In this document: positions 36,613 through 44,727 of the stretch, in pieces
Position numbering within the stretch: position 1 is the first letter of the stretch
Layout of the letters: each line of letters begins with the position of its first letter
DNA from: Nitrospirales bacterium
GTDB lineage: Bacteria; Nitrospirota; Nitrospiria; Nitrospirales; UBA8639
Length of the DNA stretch: 64,000 nt
Direction: 5' to 3'
Assembly: GCA_029261255.1 (NCBI GenBank)
Contig: JAJDBQ010000162.1
Span: 1-64,000, forward strand
Translations under genes and position numbers: made by a program
Notes under the pieces: generated by a model
The model's database searches: none
What the model was told of the DNA's origin: nothing
The model's input: only the letters and a program-made list of their open reading frames with translations

Positions 36613-37896
36613 TTATTCAACACTCCCTTGAAGCACATAACAACGAATCATATTCAAAGCCGCTTGAGACGAACGAAACTTGATCTCGGAGCGATCTCCT
36701 CCAAACTGACAGCGCTGGGATTTAATCCCTTTCGGCCCATCAATCGCCATATACACGAGCCCAACTGGCTTTTTGGCTGACCCACCACCAGGACCTGCAA
36801 TTCCGGTGACGCTCACCCCAAGATCCACTCGGCTTTTTGCGCGAATGCCTTTGGCCATCGCTTCTGCCACTTGGACACTCACCGCTCCATTTTTGCGCAA
36901 GAGAGCTCTAGAGATACCCAAGAGCTCTTCCTTAGCTTTATTACTATAAGTTACGGTGCCCCGCTCCAGGTAACCAGAGCTACCAGGCACCTCGGTTATA
37001 CGATGCGCAATGAGCCCACCGGTGCAGGATTCAGCCAACCCTATCGTCCACTTGTGAGAAGATAATAATTGCCCCACCACCTCTTCCATCGTTTCATCAC
37101 CTTCAGAAAAAAGACAGGGCCCTAATCTCTTCCGCACCTCATGAAGAAGGGAATCTCCTTGAAGCAAAGTCTTCGACTTATTTGATTGACTCGATTTCGA
37201 ATTCTTAGCGTCCCAACAACTCAGCGTGACCTTCACTCCTTTGGTTGAAGCCAACAAGCTCAGAGCAATTCCTGAGGAGACTGGGAGTAACGGCGCAACG
37301 AGTTGTTGAATATCTGTTTCCGGCAACCCCACCGTATTGAACGCATGCGACCAGAGAACAGCAGTCCCCTTCAACTTTCTTTTCAAGATGGGCTGCACTT
37401 GAAGGTCCATCATGTCTCGAGCCTCACGAGGCACACCCGGGATGACAAAGACGTGAGTGCTTCCCTCTTGGAGATAAAATCCTGGCGCCGTACCGACACC
37501 ATTGTCTAAGACCTGCGCGCCTAAGGGTATCAGTGCCTGTCTCGCTAAAAGCGGTGTGACAATTCGACCTCGCTTATGAAGCTGCCTTTTGAGAATCTGC
37601 ATCGCTTTGGGACGAACAGCAAGTTTTCGCCCAAACGTGGTGGCAACCGCCTCTCGAGTACGATCATCAACGGTCGACCCCAGCCCTCCAGTCACGATGA
37701 CCACATCAACTTGCTTACACGTGGCTCGAAGGGCCGATTGAATATCACGGAGTTCATCACTGAGGGCCATTTTTTGAGCCACCCGAATGCCGCATTGAGC
37801 CAACATATCTGCGATAAACAGAGAGTTGCTATCCACTCGTCCTCCGTGGAGCAATTCGGAACCGATGGCCAGAATATCTGCGCGAAAAGGCTTCAT
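36613..37896 (-). CDS. cinA: CinA family protein (nicotinamide-nucleotide amidase / competence-damage)
   Basis: 427 residues with both CinA domains. The N-terminal MoCF/COG1058 domain has ILAIGSELLHGGRVDSNS, VTGGLGSTVDDRTREA, and PGVPREARDM; the C-terminal amidohydrolase has AESCTGGLIAHRITEVPGSSGYLERG and VTGIAGPGGGSAKKPVG. It deamidates NMN to NaMN in pyridine nucleotide salvage and is often placed before recA, as here. Slightly longer than average owing to a linker near residues 215-250 with Ser/Lys (WDAKNSKSSQSNKSK). Ends in MIRCYVLQGSVE. Confidence 0.95.
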   Translation of the reverse strand: MKPFRADILAIGSELLHGGRVDSNSLFIADMLAQCGIRVAQKMALSDELRDIQSALRATCKQVDVVIVTGGLGSTVDDRTREAVATTFGRKLAVRPKAMQILKRQLHKRGRIVTPLLARQALIPLGAQVLDNGVGTAPGFYLQEGSTHVFVIPGVPREARDMMDLQVQPILKRKLKGTAVLWSHAFNTVGLPETDIQQLVAPLLPVSSGIALSLLASTKGVKVTLSCWDAKNSKSSQSNKSKTLLQGDSLLHEVRKRLGPCLFSEGDETMEEVVGQLLSSHKWTIGLAESCTGGLIAHRITEVPGSSGYLERGTVTYSNKAKEELLGISRALLRKNGAVSVQVAEAMAKGIRAKSRVDLGVSVTGIAGPGGGSAKKPVGLVYMAIDGPKGIKSQRCQFGGDRSEIKFRSSQAALNMIRCYVLQGSVE

Positions 37897-37943
37897 AAAT
37901 AGTTGATACCAGAACTCTACAATTAAGGGGAATAGGCGAATAG

Positions 37944-38162
37944 TTAAGAAATCGTGGAAAAATCAAGTTCAAAACTAATCTCTCCACCTCCGTCTGGAAA
38001 GACTAACAACGTAACCGATGATTCAATTTTAATTTTTTCATAGGGAACTAGACCGACGATTTTTGCTTGATACACAAAATCTCCTCGCTTATATCCTGCC
38101 TCTCGTGCTCGTGCATCAACACGAATACGATTGAGTTTTAACACTTGCTGCCCCTGCTTCAA
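37944..38162 (-). CDS. Small uncharacterised protein, possibly truncated by a repeat
   Basis: 72 residues, read from a TTG at 38162 that directly abuts family-A repeat copy 6; the frame continues into the repeat without a stop nearby. The sequence (LKLNRIRVDARAREAGYKRGDFVYQAKIVGLVPYEKIKIESSVTLLVFPDGGGEISFELDF) looks like a beta-barrel or SH3-like fragment and has balanced composition, so it seems to be real coding sequence. No family recognised. It may be the C-terminal remainder of a gene whose 5' part was lost or displaced by repeat insertion; it could also be a true small protein with a TTG start. Confidence 0.4.
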   Translation of the reverse strand: MKQGQQVLKLNRIRVDARAREAGYKRGDFVYQAKIVGLVPYEKIKIESSVTLLVFPDGGGEISFELDFSTIS

Positions 38163-38173
38163 TAGCAGGTCTG

Positions 38174-38341
38174 TTGAAAAAAGCCGCCAGCCTTCGCCAA
38201 GGCTATAGCTGACAGGCTAGCGGTTCCATGCCTGCCGAAGCGGCTTCGCACAGGCAGATCGCCAATTTTGAGTACTCACGTACCGAATGCACGCTCTGCG
38301 CTCAAAATGGGCTGTGGCCTTGCTGGACGGACTTTTTCGAA
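38174..38341. repeat. Dispersed palindromic repeat, family A, copy 6 (long form)
   Basis: Begins TTGAAAAAAGCCGCCAGC and ends TTGCTGGACGGACTTTTTCGAA, with the long-form module (GACAGGCTAGCGGTTCCATG, GCCGAAGCGGCTTCG) and core CACGTACCGAATGCACG. It directly precedes the small protein at 37944-38162. Confidence 0.85.
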
Positions 38342-38342
38342 C

Positions 38343-39047
38343 CGACCCGAGTCCTCTGATTGCCAACACCTTTCTAGCCAAATGTGCCGCTGAACATCGA
38401 TAGCATTCAACACGCCCCTAGTAGGTAGCTAGCTCGGGCAAAACTGGGAAAATGCCCAAAGATAGATATCACAACCTGTAACGACTCTTCGGCCAATACT
38501 TGCTCTATCTCCTAATCAGCTTGTTGTTCTCCTCGTAGCGCGAACTGTGCAGCCACCACTGCCAAGCCAGTCATTTCAGTCACGACGAACCCACGAGATA
38601 AAAGCTTTTCAGTTGATCCAAAATGCCAATAGAGTTCCTTGGGAGGGCTATGGTGAGATGCAAAATCCACCTCCCCCTCTCTAGGGCTGCCTTTACTTGA
38701 ATTTGATCTGGATGCTGAAAACCGCATACCTCTATTGAGTGGACCAAACCATCAGAATGATCACCATCCCCAGACATCTCATCTCATGAAAAATATAAAG
38801 TTCCACTTCAAATTAAAAAACAATGAACCAGTACATAGCAATCACACCCTAACTATCCCCGTCCTCTCAAAATTATTCTTTTTCATTTCAATCACCACCC
38901 TCACACTACAGTTTCAATTTGATAATTCAACACAGGATCACGATGCCAACCGCCCATTGACAAATTTACAGTGTCGATGGTACTACCACAGGTTTAGTTT
39001 TAAGCTATTAAAAATACACAGGTTTTTCTTTTCAGGGAGGATCCACT
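38343..39047. other. Intergenic region with possible degenerate coding remnant
   Basis: 38512-38777 holds two overlapping minus-strand frames whose ends look like one protein split by a frameshift (IEVCGFQHPDQIQVKAAL... then FVVTEMTGLAVVAAQFALRG). No family recognised and no start with a ribosome site. 38780-39040 is AT-rich and holds the leader of the Cld-family gene with the site AGGGAGG at 39035. Confidence 0.35.
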
Positions 39048-39755
39048 ATGGCTGATGCCCAAGCGCCTGCCAAGCAACAATTCGTCAATTTTAGTTTTTA
39101 CAAAGTCGACCCATTGTGGAGACGCCTTCCTAAAGAGCAGCGGGATCTTGGCAAAGCAGAATTTGTCCGCGTGTGTGAAGACTATCAAGGCAAGGTCATC
39201 GTTGTCCCTTATACCACGACGGGCATCAGAGGCGATTGCGACTTTTTATTGTGGCGCATTAGTTATGATCTAGAAATGTTTCAAGAAATGAGCTCAAAGC
39301 TCTTGGCGACCGGATTGGGACAATATCTCACCAATCCCTACTCGTACCTATCGATGACGAAACGATCGATTTATGTCGACAATCATATTCACGAAGGTCA
39401 GGAAAGCCGAAGATTAACCATTGCCCCGGGACGTGCCAAATATATCTTTGTGTACCCGTTTGAAAAGACCCGAGAATGGTATTTACTGACGAAGGCCGCT
39501 CGACAGGGAATGATGGATGAGCATATTGCTATTGGCCACAAATACCCCTCAGTTAAGCTTAACACCACCTATTCCTTTGGATTAGATGATCAAGAATTTG
39601 TCGTGGCCTTTGAAACGGATTCTCCACAAGATTTCTTAGACTTAGTGATGGAATTACGTTCCACAGAAGGCAGTCGGTACGTGAAGCGAGACATTCCCAT
39701 TTTCACGTGTATTATGAAAACCACGAAGGAAGTCGTCGAGACGCTCGGCGGATAA
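39048..39755 (+). CDS. Chlorite-dismutase-superfamily haem protein (ChdC/HemQ-like)
   Basis: 235 residues, AGGGAGG 7 nt before the ATG, no signal peptide, so cytosolic. The dimeric ferredoxin-like Cld fold is recognised from YIFVYPFEKTREWYLL...MMDEHIAIGHKYPSVKLNTTYSFGLDDQEFVVAFE. Chlorite dismutases have a distal arginine 13 residues after the proximal histidine (Arg173 of the Nitrospira defluvii enzyme); here the region 165-177 (KYPSVKLNTTYSF) has none. Tyr136 of VYPF aligns with the catalytic tyrosine of coproheme decarboxylase. The protein is therefore more likely a ChdC-type or uncharacterised haem enzyme than a chlorite-degrading one. His159 or His164 may be the proximal ligand. It is followed by a strong terminator. 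Confidence 0.85.
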   Translation: MADAQAPAKQQFVNFSFYKVDPLWRRLPKEQRDLGKAEFVRVCEDYQGKVIVVPYTTTGIRGDCDFLLWRISYDLEMFQEMSSKLLATGLGQYLTNPYSYLSMTKRSIYVDNHIHEGQESRRLTIAPGRAKYIFVYPFEKTREWYLLTKAARQGMMDEHIAIGHKYPSVKLNTTYSFGLDDQEFVVAFETDSPQDFLDLVMELRSTEGSRYVKRDIPIFTCIMKTTKEVVETLGG

Positions 39756-39807
39756 TATATTGACAGGTGACTCAGGATGAGCCGCGCGCTCGCTCATGAT
39801 TTTTCTG

Positions 39808-39842
39808 CACTGGCTATGGTTTCCGTAGCCAGTGTTTTTTTT
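39808..39842 (+). terminator. Rho-independent terminator after the Cld-family gene
   Basis: CACTGGCTATGG and its near complement CCGTAGCCAGTG around TTT, followed by a T run. The terminator lies 52 bp after the stop. Confidence 0.88.
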
Positions 39843-40022
39843 ACCTTTTTTCCAAAAATTTCACAAGAAGACAAACCAACAAGGACGCCACCCCCCTCCT
39901 TTTGGGTTATGGTCAAGAGTCCCTAGGATCAGTTCACCTAACTTGGTGATCTTTTGACAGCTCTTCAAGCGGTGTGCTATCACAAACCCATGATTTCTTA
40001 CTAGTTTTCAAGGATTAAACTC

Positions 40023-40244
40023 ATGGATGAAGAACAAAATATTTTATTCGTTCGTCGGGAACCCGACGGCGCCGTGACGTTATATGTCGACGAAGATTGG
40101 GCCGCTGAACGTGGAGCCAACGTTTCAGAATTGGTCAGAGTGCCGGTACCAAGAGAACTCTATGCCAGTGGAACCGTCCAGCAACTTCGAGAGCATGCCG
40201 CTACCTATTTAGAATCAATGGGTGAAGCGAATTCATCATCGTAG
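40023..40244 (+). CDS. Uncharacterised small protein
   Basis: 73 residues, acidic, soluble: ILFVRREPDGAVTLYVDEDWAAERGANVSELVRVPVPRELYASGTVQQLREHAATYL. A compact alpha/beta fold is likely, without a known family. It lies 27 bp upstream of a larger unknown protein on the same strand, so the two are probably co-transcribed. The ATG at 40023 is followed by a second in-frame-looking ATG only out of frame; no ribosome site is visible. Composition is in line with the neighbours. Confidence 0.6.
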   Translation: MDEEQNILFVRREPDGAVTLYVDEDWAAERGANVSELVRVPVPRELYASGTVQQLREHAATYLESMGEANSSS

Positions 40245-40271
40245 ACTCCCCTATTAACCGAGGAATCATTC

Positions 40272-41438
40272 ATGTCTATCTGCATTGAATTTGAACATAT
40301 CGAAACGGCGCTGAAAACCATGCCGGTCCAAAGCCGAACCATGTTACAGCTTCTTTTACTGCAATATATCGATGTGACTCAAGACGAGATTGATTACATG
40401 GCAACGGACCAACCTGACTCGCGTTTCATGGCTGGCAATCAGCCGCTAGAGAAAAGCATTTCTCTAGAAGCTGTTCAAAACGTGACATCACGTTCAAATC
40501 AATATAAAGGCTACTACCGGCAAAAGCGGGAACGGCCTGGCATGCATGTCGAGTTTCTGAAAGAAACACTTGCTCTCATCGATCGAAAAATTCGTATTGT
40601 CGAACACATGCTCCTTGAGAGTTTCAATGCCACGGAGGAGACTATTCAGACAGCACGAAGCCAAGCGCCCTCGATCCTTCTCCGTCAGGAAATTCGTAAA
40701 TTGGACCGAGCCTGGGACCATGAGGAAATCCCTCAAAAGGACTATCAGACCCAGCGATTACTTTTAGAGTTTCAAGCGTTATTACGAAGAAGAGCAATCT
40801 TTCGCCGCCGCAAAAAAATATCCGAACAAGAATTCGTGACAGCAGGCACATCCTCCCTGAAAGATCATGAAATTGCTCATGTCTGGGGGATCCCTCTAGG
40901 AAGTCTTGCGGGCAGAAAAGTGAAAGCTCTCGAACAATTCCTAACAATTATGCAAGGATACCAAGACACGGCTTCTCCATCGAATGAAGCAACGCAACCT
41001 TTGGATCTATGGCGGGAAACCTTTAGTACATTAGCGAAACGCCCAATTGAACGATCCCTTGTTGATTATGATGGCTTAGAAAAGACCGAAGAACTGTTAA
41101 TGGGCAAATTGGAAGCGTTTGTCAGCGGTATAATGACTGAACCTGAAGAATCTAAATTCTGGACAAGCATCACCAAGATCAACGATACGGAATTCTCTGG
41201 TTCTTGGGCATCCCATGCTCGTTCAATCCTCGCATTTCAACGCTTACATGCTCTCATGAATGACATGGATCTATCTGAAGAAGCCTTAGAAGACGAGATC
41301 TCCGCCAAAATCATGCCGAAACTCGCCGATGACCAAATTGCGACTGAAGAAGAAGAAAAACCTGTTGAGCTAGGCGAGGAAGGTTTTGGTGTTATCAACT
41401 CCTTTATCGGGGAGCAAGACAATAAACGCAGAGGATAA
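40272..41438 (+). CDS. Uncharacterised helical protein
   Basis: 388 residues, not recognised. GAGGA lies 8 nt upstream of ATG 40272. No signal peptide or membrane segment. It begins FEHIETALKTMPVQSRTMLQLLLLQYIDVTQDEIDYMATDQ and has a strongly basic stretch around residue 175 (LLRRRAIFRRRKKISEQEF), a middle containing HEIAHVWGIPLGSLAGRKVKALEQFL that could be a helix-turn-helix-like segment, and an acidic C-terminus (ATEEEEKPVELGEEG). A nucleic-acid binding or scaffold role is possible but unproven. Partner of the 73-residue gene upstream and convergent with the EAL-HDOD gene. Confidence 0.65.
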   Translation: MSICIEFEHIETALKTMPVQSRTMLQLLLLQYIDVTQDEIDYMATDQPDSRFMAGNQPLEKSISLEAVQNVTSRSNQYKGYYRQKRERPGMHVEFLKETLALIDRKIRIVEHMLLESFNATEETIQTARSQAPSILLRQEIRKLDRAWDHEEIPQKDYQTQRLLLEFQALLRRRAIFRRRKKISEQEFVTAGTSSLKDHEIAHVWGIPLGSLAGRKVKALEQFLTIMQGYQDTASPSNEATQPLDLWRETFSTLAKRPIERSLVDYDGLEKTEELLMGKLEAFVSGIMTEPEESKFWTSITKINDTEFSGSWASHARSILAFQRLHALMNDMDLSEEALEDEISAKIMPKLADDQIATEEEEKPVELGEEGFGVINSFIGEQDNKRRG

Positions 41439-41494
41439 CCCTTGAAAATGCAGAATTCAGGAATGATGAATGAGCATTCACCAACAACAGCATT

Positions 41495-42727
41495 TTATTT
41501 GCGGATAATAGTTTCTAACACATCATTTGCCCATTCAACACTCTCCCAATACAAAGAATGGACTTGTCCATCATCAATCAGTTGATTATCCAGTAGACTC
41601 CACTCTCCCTGTTCATACGCGAGGATTCCTTCTAAGATCGTCCCGAACACGCCCTTCTTGTTGAGTAAGGCATCCAGAATTTCTGGTGAAAGCGGAAGTT
41701 CTGCTAAAAGGTTGTGCATCTCACAATCCAAATAGGCATCTAATATTGAAAATAACCCAACGGTAAAACCCGAACCTGGAGCCACGTCATACAATGGACA
41801 AAGCGCTTCACACATATGTGCTCGAATAAGTGCAATCCTCATGAGCTCTGAGGGCTTGTTACCTGTCTGTGATAGTGCCAACACGGTAGCCCATTGTCGC
41901 ATCCGATCGGTCCCAACAAGCCCAATCGCTTGCGAAATGGAATCCACTGCACGGGGCAAGCCAACGGCTGCAGAATTCACATACCGTAAGAGCTTTACGC
42001 TCAATGCCACGTCATTTCTTACCAGATCATTCAGTTCATGTAGATCAATTTGTGGATCTTGCAATTTGGCAAGAAGAAGCACTACCGCCATCCGATTTCC
42101 TGAAAGACTAACTCCTTCTATGATCTGAGGCTTACAAAAAAAGTATCCTTGAAAATATTCAAACCCTAAGGTCAAACACTGATCATACATTTCCTGATCT
42201 TCCACCTTCTCAGCCAGTAAACGAACAGGATACGCTTGAAACATCTCGACCTGTTGCTTCAATTCCTCATGCGTTAATGCCAAGACATCCACTTTGACAA
42301 TATCGGCATAATCCATAAGGGCACGATGCGATTCACGCAACACAAAATCATCTAAGGCTATTTGGTAGCCATCTTGCTTAGCTTTGGAAAGGGCTTCCAA
42401 GACTAATGGTGTGGGCTCAATCGATTCTAGGACTTCGAGGATCACATTTTTCGTAGGAAAAGCCTCATATTGTCGACTCATAAAAAAGGTTGCCGTGAGA
42501 TTGAAGAAGGCTTGAGCATTCCCGGCTATGTTGTCAATCCCTATCTCTAAAAACGTATTCACCATAACTTTGGCGGTTGCTTCGTCCCCATCCATGATAT
42601 TGGCGCAATTACCCGTGCCATCCCGATAGAGCAATTCATACCCAAAGACCTCCATCTGGCGGTCAAAGATGGCCTGCCGGCCAACAAGGATCGATTGTTT
42701 TAAGATTGATTCTGAGGAATCAGTCAT
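41495..42727 (-). CDS. EAL-HDOD signalling protein (YuxH-like)
   Basis: 410 residues. The N-terminal half is an EAL domain (VGRQAIFDRQMEVFGYELLYRD, NVILEVLESIEP, QIALDDF, DIVKVDVL, LLAEKVEDQEMYDQCLTLGFEYFQGYFFCKP); the signature E-x-L is EVL. The C-terminal half is an HDOD domain (NDLVRNDVALSVKLLRYVNSAAVGLPRAVDSISQAIGLVGTDRMRQWATVLAL). Members of this YuxH family often lack c-di-GMP hydrolysis and act as binding or scaffold proteins. Cytosolic. It begins opposite the tRNA-Met region; no operon partner. Confidence 0.9.
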   Translation of the reverse strand: MTDSSESILKQSILVGRQAIFDRQMEVFGYELLYRDGTGNCANIMDGDEATAKVMVNTFLEIGIDNIAGNAQAFFNLTATFFMSRQYEAFPTKNVILEVLESIEPTPLVLEALSKAKQDGYQIALDDFVLRESHRALMDYADIVKVDVLALTHEELKQQVEMFQAYPVRLLAEKVEDQEMYDQCLTLGFEYFQGYFFCKPQIIEGVSLSGNRMAVVLLLAKLQDPQIDLHELNDLVRNDVALSVKLLRYVNSAAVGLPRAVDSISQAIGLVGTDRMRQWATVLALSQTGNKPSELMRIALIRAHMCEALCPLYDVAPGSGFTVGLFSILDAYLDCEMHNLLAELPLSPEILDALLNKKGVFGTILEGILAYEQGEWSLLDNQLIDDGQVHSLYWESVEWANDVLETIIRK

Positions 42728-42878
42728 TTTGGTGTTTTAAAACAGAAAAATATATAGACCCAGTTAAATAACCAGCAGAGTTGTGAGAAAATGAATTGTC
42801 GGATGTTCTCGACCTATGTTATAGATTCTCCGCACAGTTTTTTGACAATATTGCATTCAATACGATTCAAGACATATT

Positions 42879-42954
42879 GGCGGTGTAGCTCAGGTGGTAG
42901 AGCAGCGGACTCATAAGCCGCGGGCCGGGGGTTCGAGACCCTCCACCGCCACCA
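42879..42954 (+). tRNA. tRNA-Met (anticodon CAU)
   Basis: 76 nt with a 7-bp acceptor stem (GGCGGTG/CACCGCC), D arm GCTC...GAGC, anticodon loop CTCATAA with CAT at 42912-42914, T arm with TTCGAGA, and an encoded 3' CCA. G1-C72 pairing rules out initiator tRNA, so it is elongator Met, or Ile2 if the C is lysidinylated. The anticodon stem has an A-G mismatch next to the loop. The antisense short frame here is a shadow. Confidence 0.95.
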
Positions 42955-43071
42955 GTGTCTTTCTTTAAGTCTACTCACCATTTTCACGCCTCTTCTCACC
43001 AACCTCTTTACAGACTGAATTCCACTCAACGGTAAGATTCTTTCCTCCGAGAGAGTAGATTCCTGCTTATT

Positions 43072-44028
43072 TCAGCCAACAGAAACCTTCTCTGGGAATG
43101 CTTTGTCTGAGGAAAGAGCGTCCTGACTTTCCGATACTCCTACTCTTCGAGGAACCTCAACCAAAATTGTTGTCCCCTTTTTCGGTTGACTCTGAACCTT
43201 CAGGCTCGCACCAATTTCTTTGGCTCGAAAAGCCATGTTTCCTAATCCATGCCCCTGTGCGGCCACAAGGTCACACTCAAAACCCTTTCCATTATCAGAT
43301 ACTTCAAACATTATTTGGGATTCCGTCACCTTCACAAGAACTTTTCCCGTTTTGGCTTGAGAATATTGAATGCAATTATTGAGTGCCTCACGCAAAATAT
43401 GTAACAGTTCAGCACCCTGATCATAGGAAATTGAGTCCTCGACCAAAGGGTCTACTTGAATGATAATTGGGAAAGATCCTTCTTTGCTCATATCATCAAC
43501 GAGTGTTTTTAGCGCTACCTCAAACTTACTTCCTAACAAGACTCCTGCCTTGAGGTCCTCCAAAAACACCTTCATCATTTTGGCCATCTCAGCGACTTGT
43601 TCAATGATAAAATTTGTAGGTTTCCCCACTTCCAGAGCCATTTGCACTTGCCTCAAATTCCTGAAAATCCGATCATGAAATTGGCAAATGATGACGTTAC
43701 GTTCATCGATCACCTCCAATAACTCTTTATTGCGCTTCAAAATGTTCAAAATGGGTGACAAATTGACAATCCCACTTAAAATCAAACCTGCGACGAGCAA
43801 ACCCAGAATTTCCTCGAACACATTCAGCGCAGGTGGAGCGATATCAACATACTGAATATACAGTCCATAGGACTGCTGCATGGCAAGAACACTGACGGCT
43901 AAACCTAGAAGATTCCAAGCGAACGGTTTCTCCGTTTCGCGTACTCGCCGAATTAAGATGGTGACGGTACACCAATGCAAAACGCAGGTGCCGATCAAAA
44001 CCCACAACACGAATGGTTCAACTGCCAC
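43072..44028 (-). CDS. Membrane sensor histidine kinase (HisKA_3/LiaS type)
   Basis: 318 residues. Three membrane segments are suggested (about 5-25, 38-58, 70-95); the sensor part is small. The dimerisation and phosphoacceptor helix has CQFHDRIFRNLRQVQMAL with His118, in the style of NarX/LiaS/DegS kinases. The ATPase domain has an N-box ILREALNNCIQYSQA, G1 SDNGKGFECD and GHGLGNMAFRAKE. A response regulator gene is not adjacent, so it is orphaned or acts at a distance. Acidic C-terminal tail after residue 300. Confidence 0.88.
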   Translation of the reverse strand: MAVEPFVLWVLIGTCVLHWCTVTILIRRVRETEKPFAWNLLGLAVSVLAMQQSYGLYIQYVDIAPPALNVFEEILGLLVAGLILSGIVNLSPILNILKRNKELLEVIDERNVIICQFHDRIFRNLRQVQMALEVGKPTNFIIEQVAEMAKMMKVFLEDLKAGVLLGSKFEVALKTLVDDMSKEGSFPIIIQVDPLVEDSISYDQGAELLHILREALNNCIQYSQAKTGKVLVKVTESQIMFEVSDNGKGFECDLVAAQGHGLGNMAFRAKEIGASLKVQSQPKKGTTILVEVPRRVGVSESQDALSSDKAFPEKVSVG

Positions 44029-44390
44029 TCAGCACTCCCTCTCCTGATTCCGCGAGGAATCTCTCCACACACCACACGTGACTGAAATCATTATTTTGAT
44101 AAATACCTGAAAAACTCTGTGAATGCAGAGACACCATAACCCACGATAGTTTCTCGTAGTCTCTTTTAACTTGTCGGAAATGACTCGTGTCATCTTAAGA
44201 AACATAGAGGAAAGAAAAGCACTCGCAGCTTCAGTTACTTGACGAATTTGGCCGTGTGTCTTTCGTACATAATAGAAAATATCGCAACAATCACAAATTT
44301 GTCGTATTTCGTAATCCCCCCCACTCCATTCGAGGTATTTACGGTCACTTTGAGCCTCCTCCAAACTTCCATCAGGATTAAGGAGGCTTT

Positions 44391-44714
44391 ATGAGGACTA
44401 TTTCGCTTTTTCTCTTAGGAATATTTCTCTGGGCTGGAACCGTCTCGATTAAATACCCTCAGCAATCGACGACGGTCACAGCATCATCGGGAAAAACTTG
44501 CGTAGGAAAATCTGATGGGGATAGGCTTCTAGCCTATTTAGAGATGGGAACGATCACCAGCATTCAGGATAATGGCAGAATTCTCACGATAGGTCTTTCA
44601 CCACAATGGAGCAGTCTTTCTCCAACACTCCAACGAACAATCTACAGCACTATTACCTGCTATGCCAAAACCCAACATCGTCTGTTTCAACTTTTAGTCC
44701 CTCAACACGTGTAG
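44391..44714 (+). CDS. Small secreted protein, unknown
   Basis: 107 residues, AAGGAGG 5 nt upstream of ATG. A hydrophobic N-terminus (residues 1-18) looks like a signal peptide; the mature part carries TCVGKSDGDRLLAYLEMGTITSIQDNGRILTIGLSPQWSSLSPTLQRTIYSTITCYAKTQ with two cysteines that may form a disulphide. No family recognised. Its 3' end converges on the methyltransferase gene after 13 bp. Confidence 0.65.
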   Translation: MRTISLFLLGIFLWAGTVSIKYPQQSTTVTASSGKTCVGKSDGDRLLAYLEMGTITSIQDNGRILTIGLSPQWSSLSPTLQRTIYSTITCYAKTQHRLFQLLVPQHV

Positions 44715-44727
44715 CCGTTTGGCAATG

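Noticed and set aside
39048-39755. Label as a true chlorite dismutase
   Set aside because: The distal arginine needed for chlorite turnover is not present in the expected segment; the broader superfamily name is safer.
42814-43029. Minus-strand open frame across the tRNA (WRWRVSNPRPAAYESAALPPELH)
   Set aside because: Classic antisense translation of a tRNA gene, seen in many genomes; not a protein.
44029-44364. Minus-strand 111-residue frame rich in Cys and Arg
   Set aside because: No family, no ribosome site; lies directly upstream of the kinase gene in promoter sequence.
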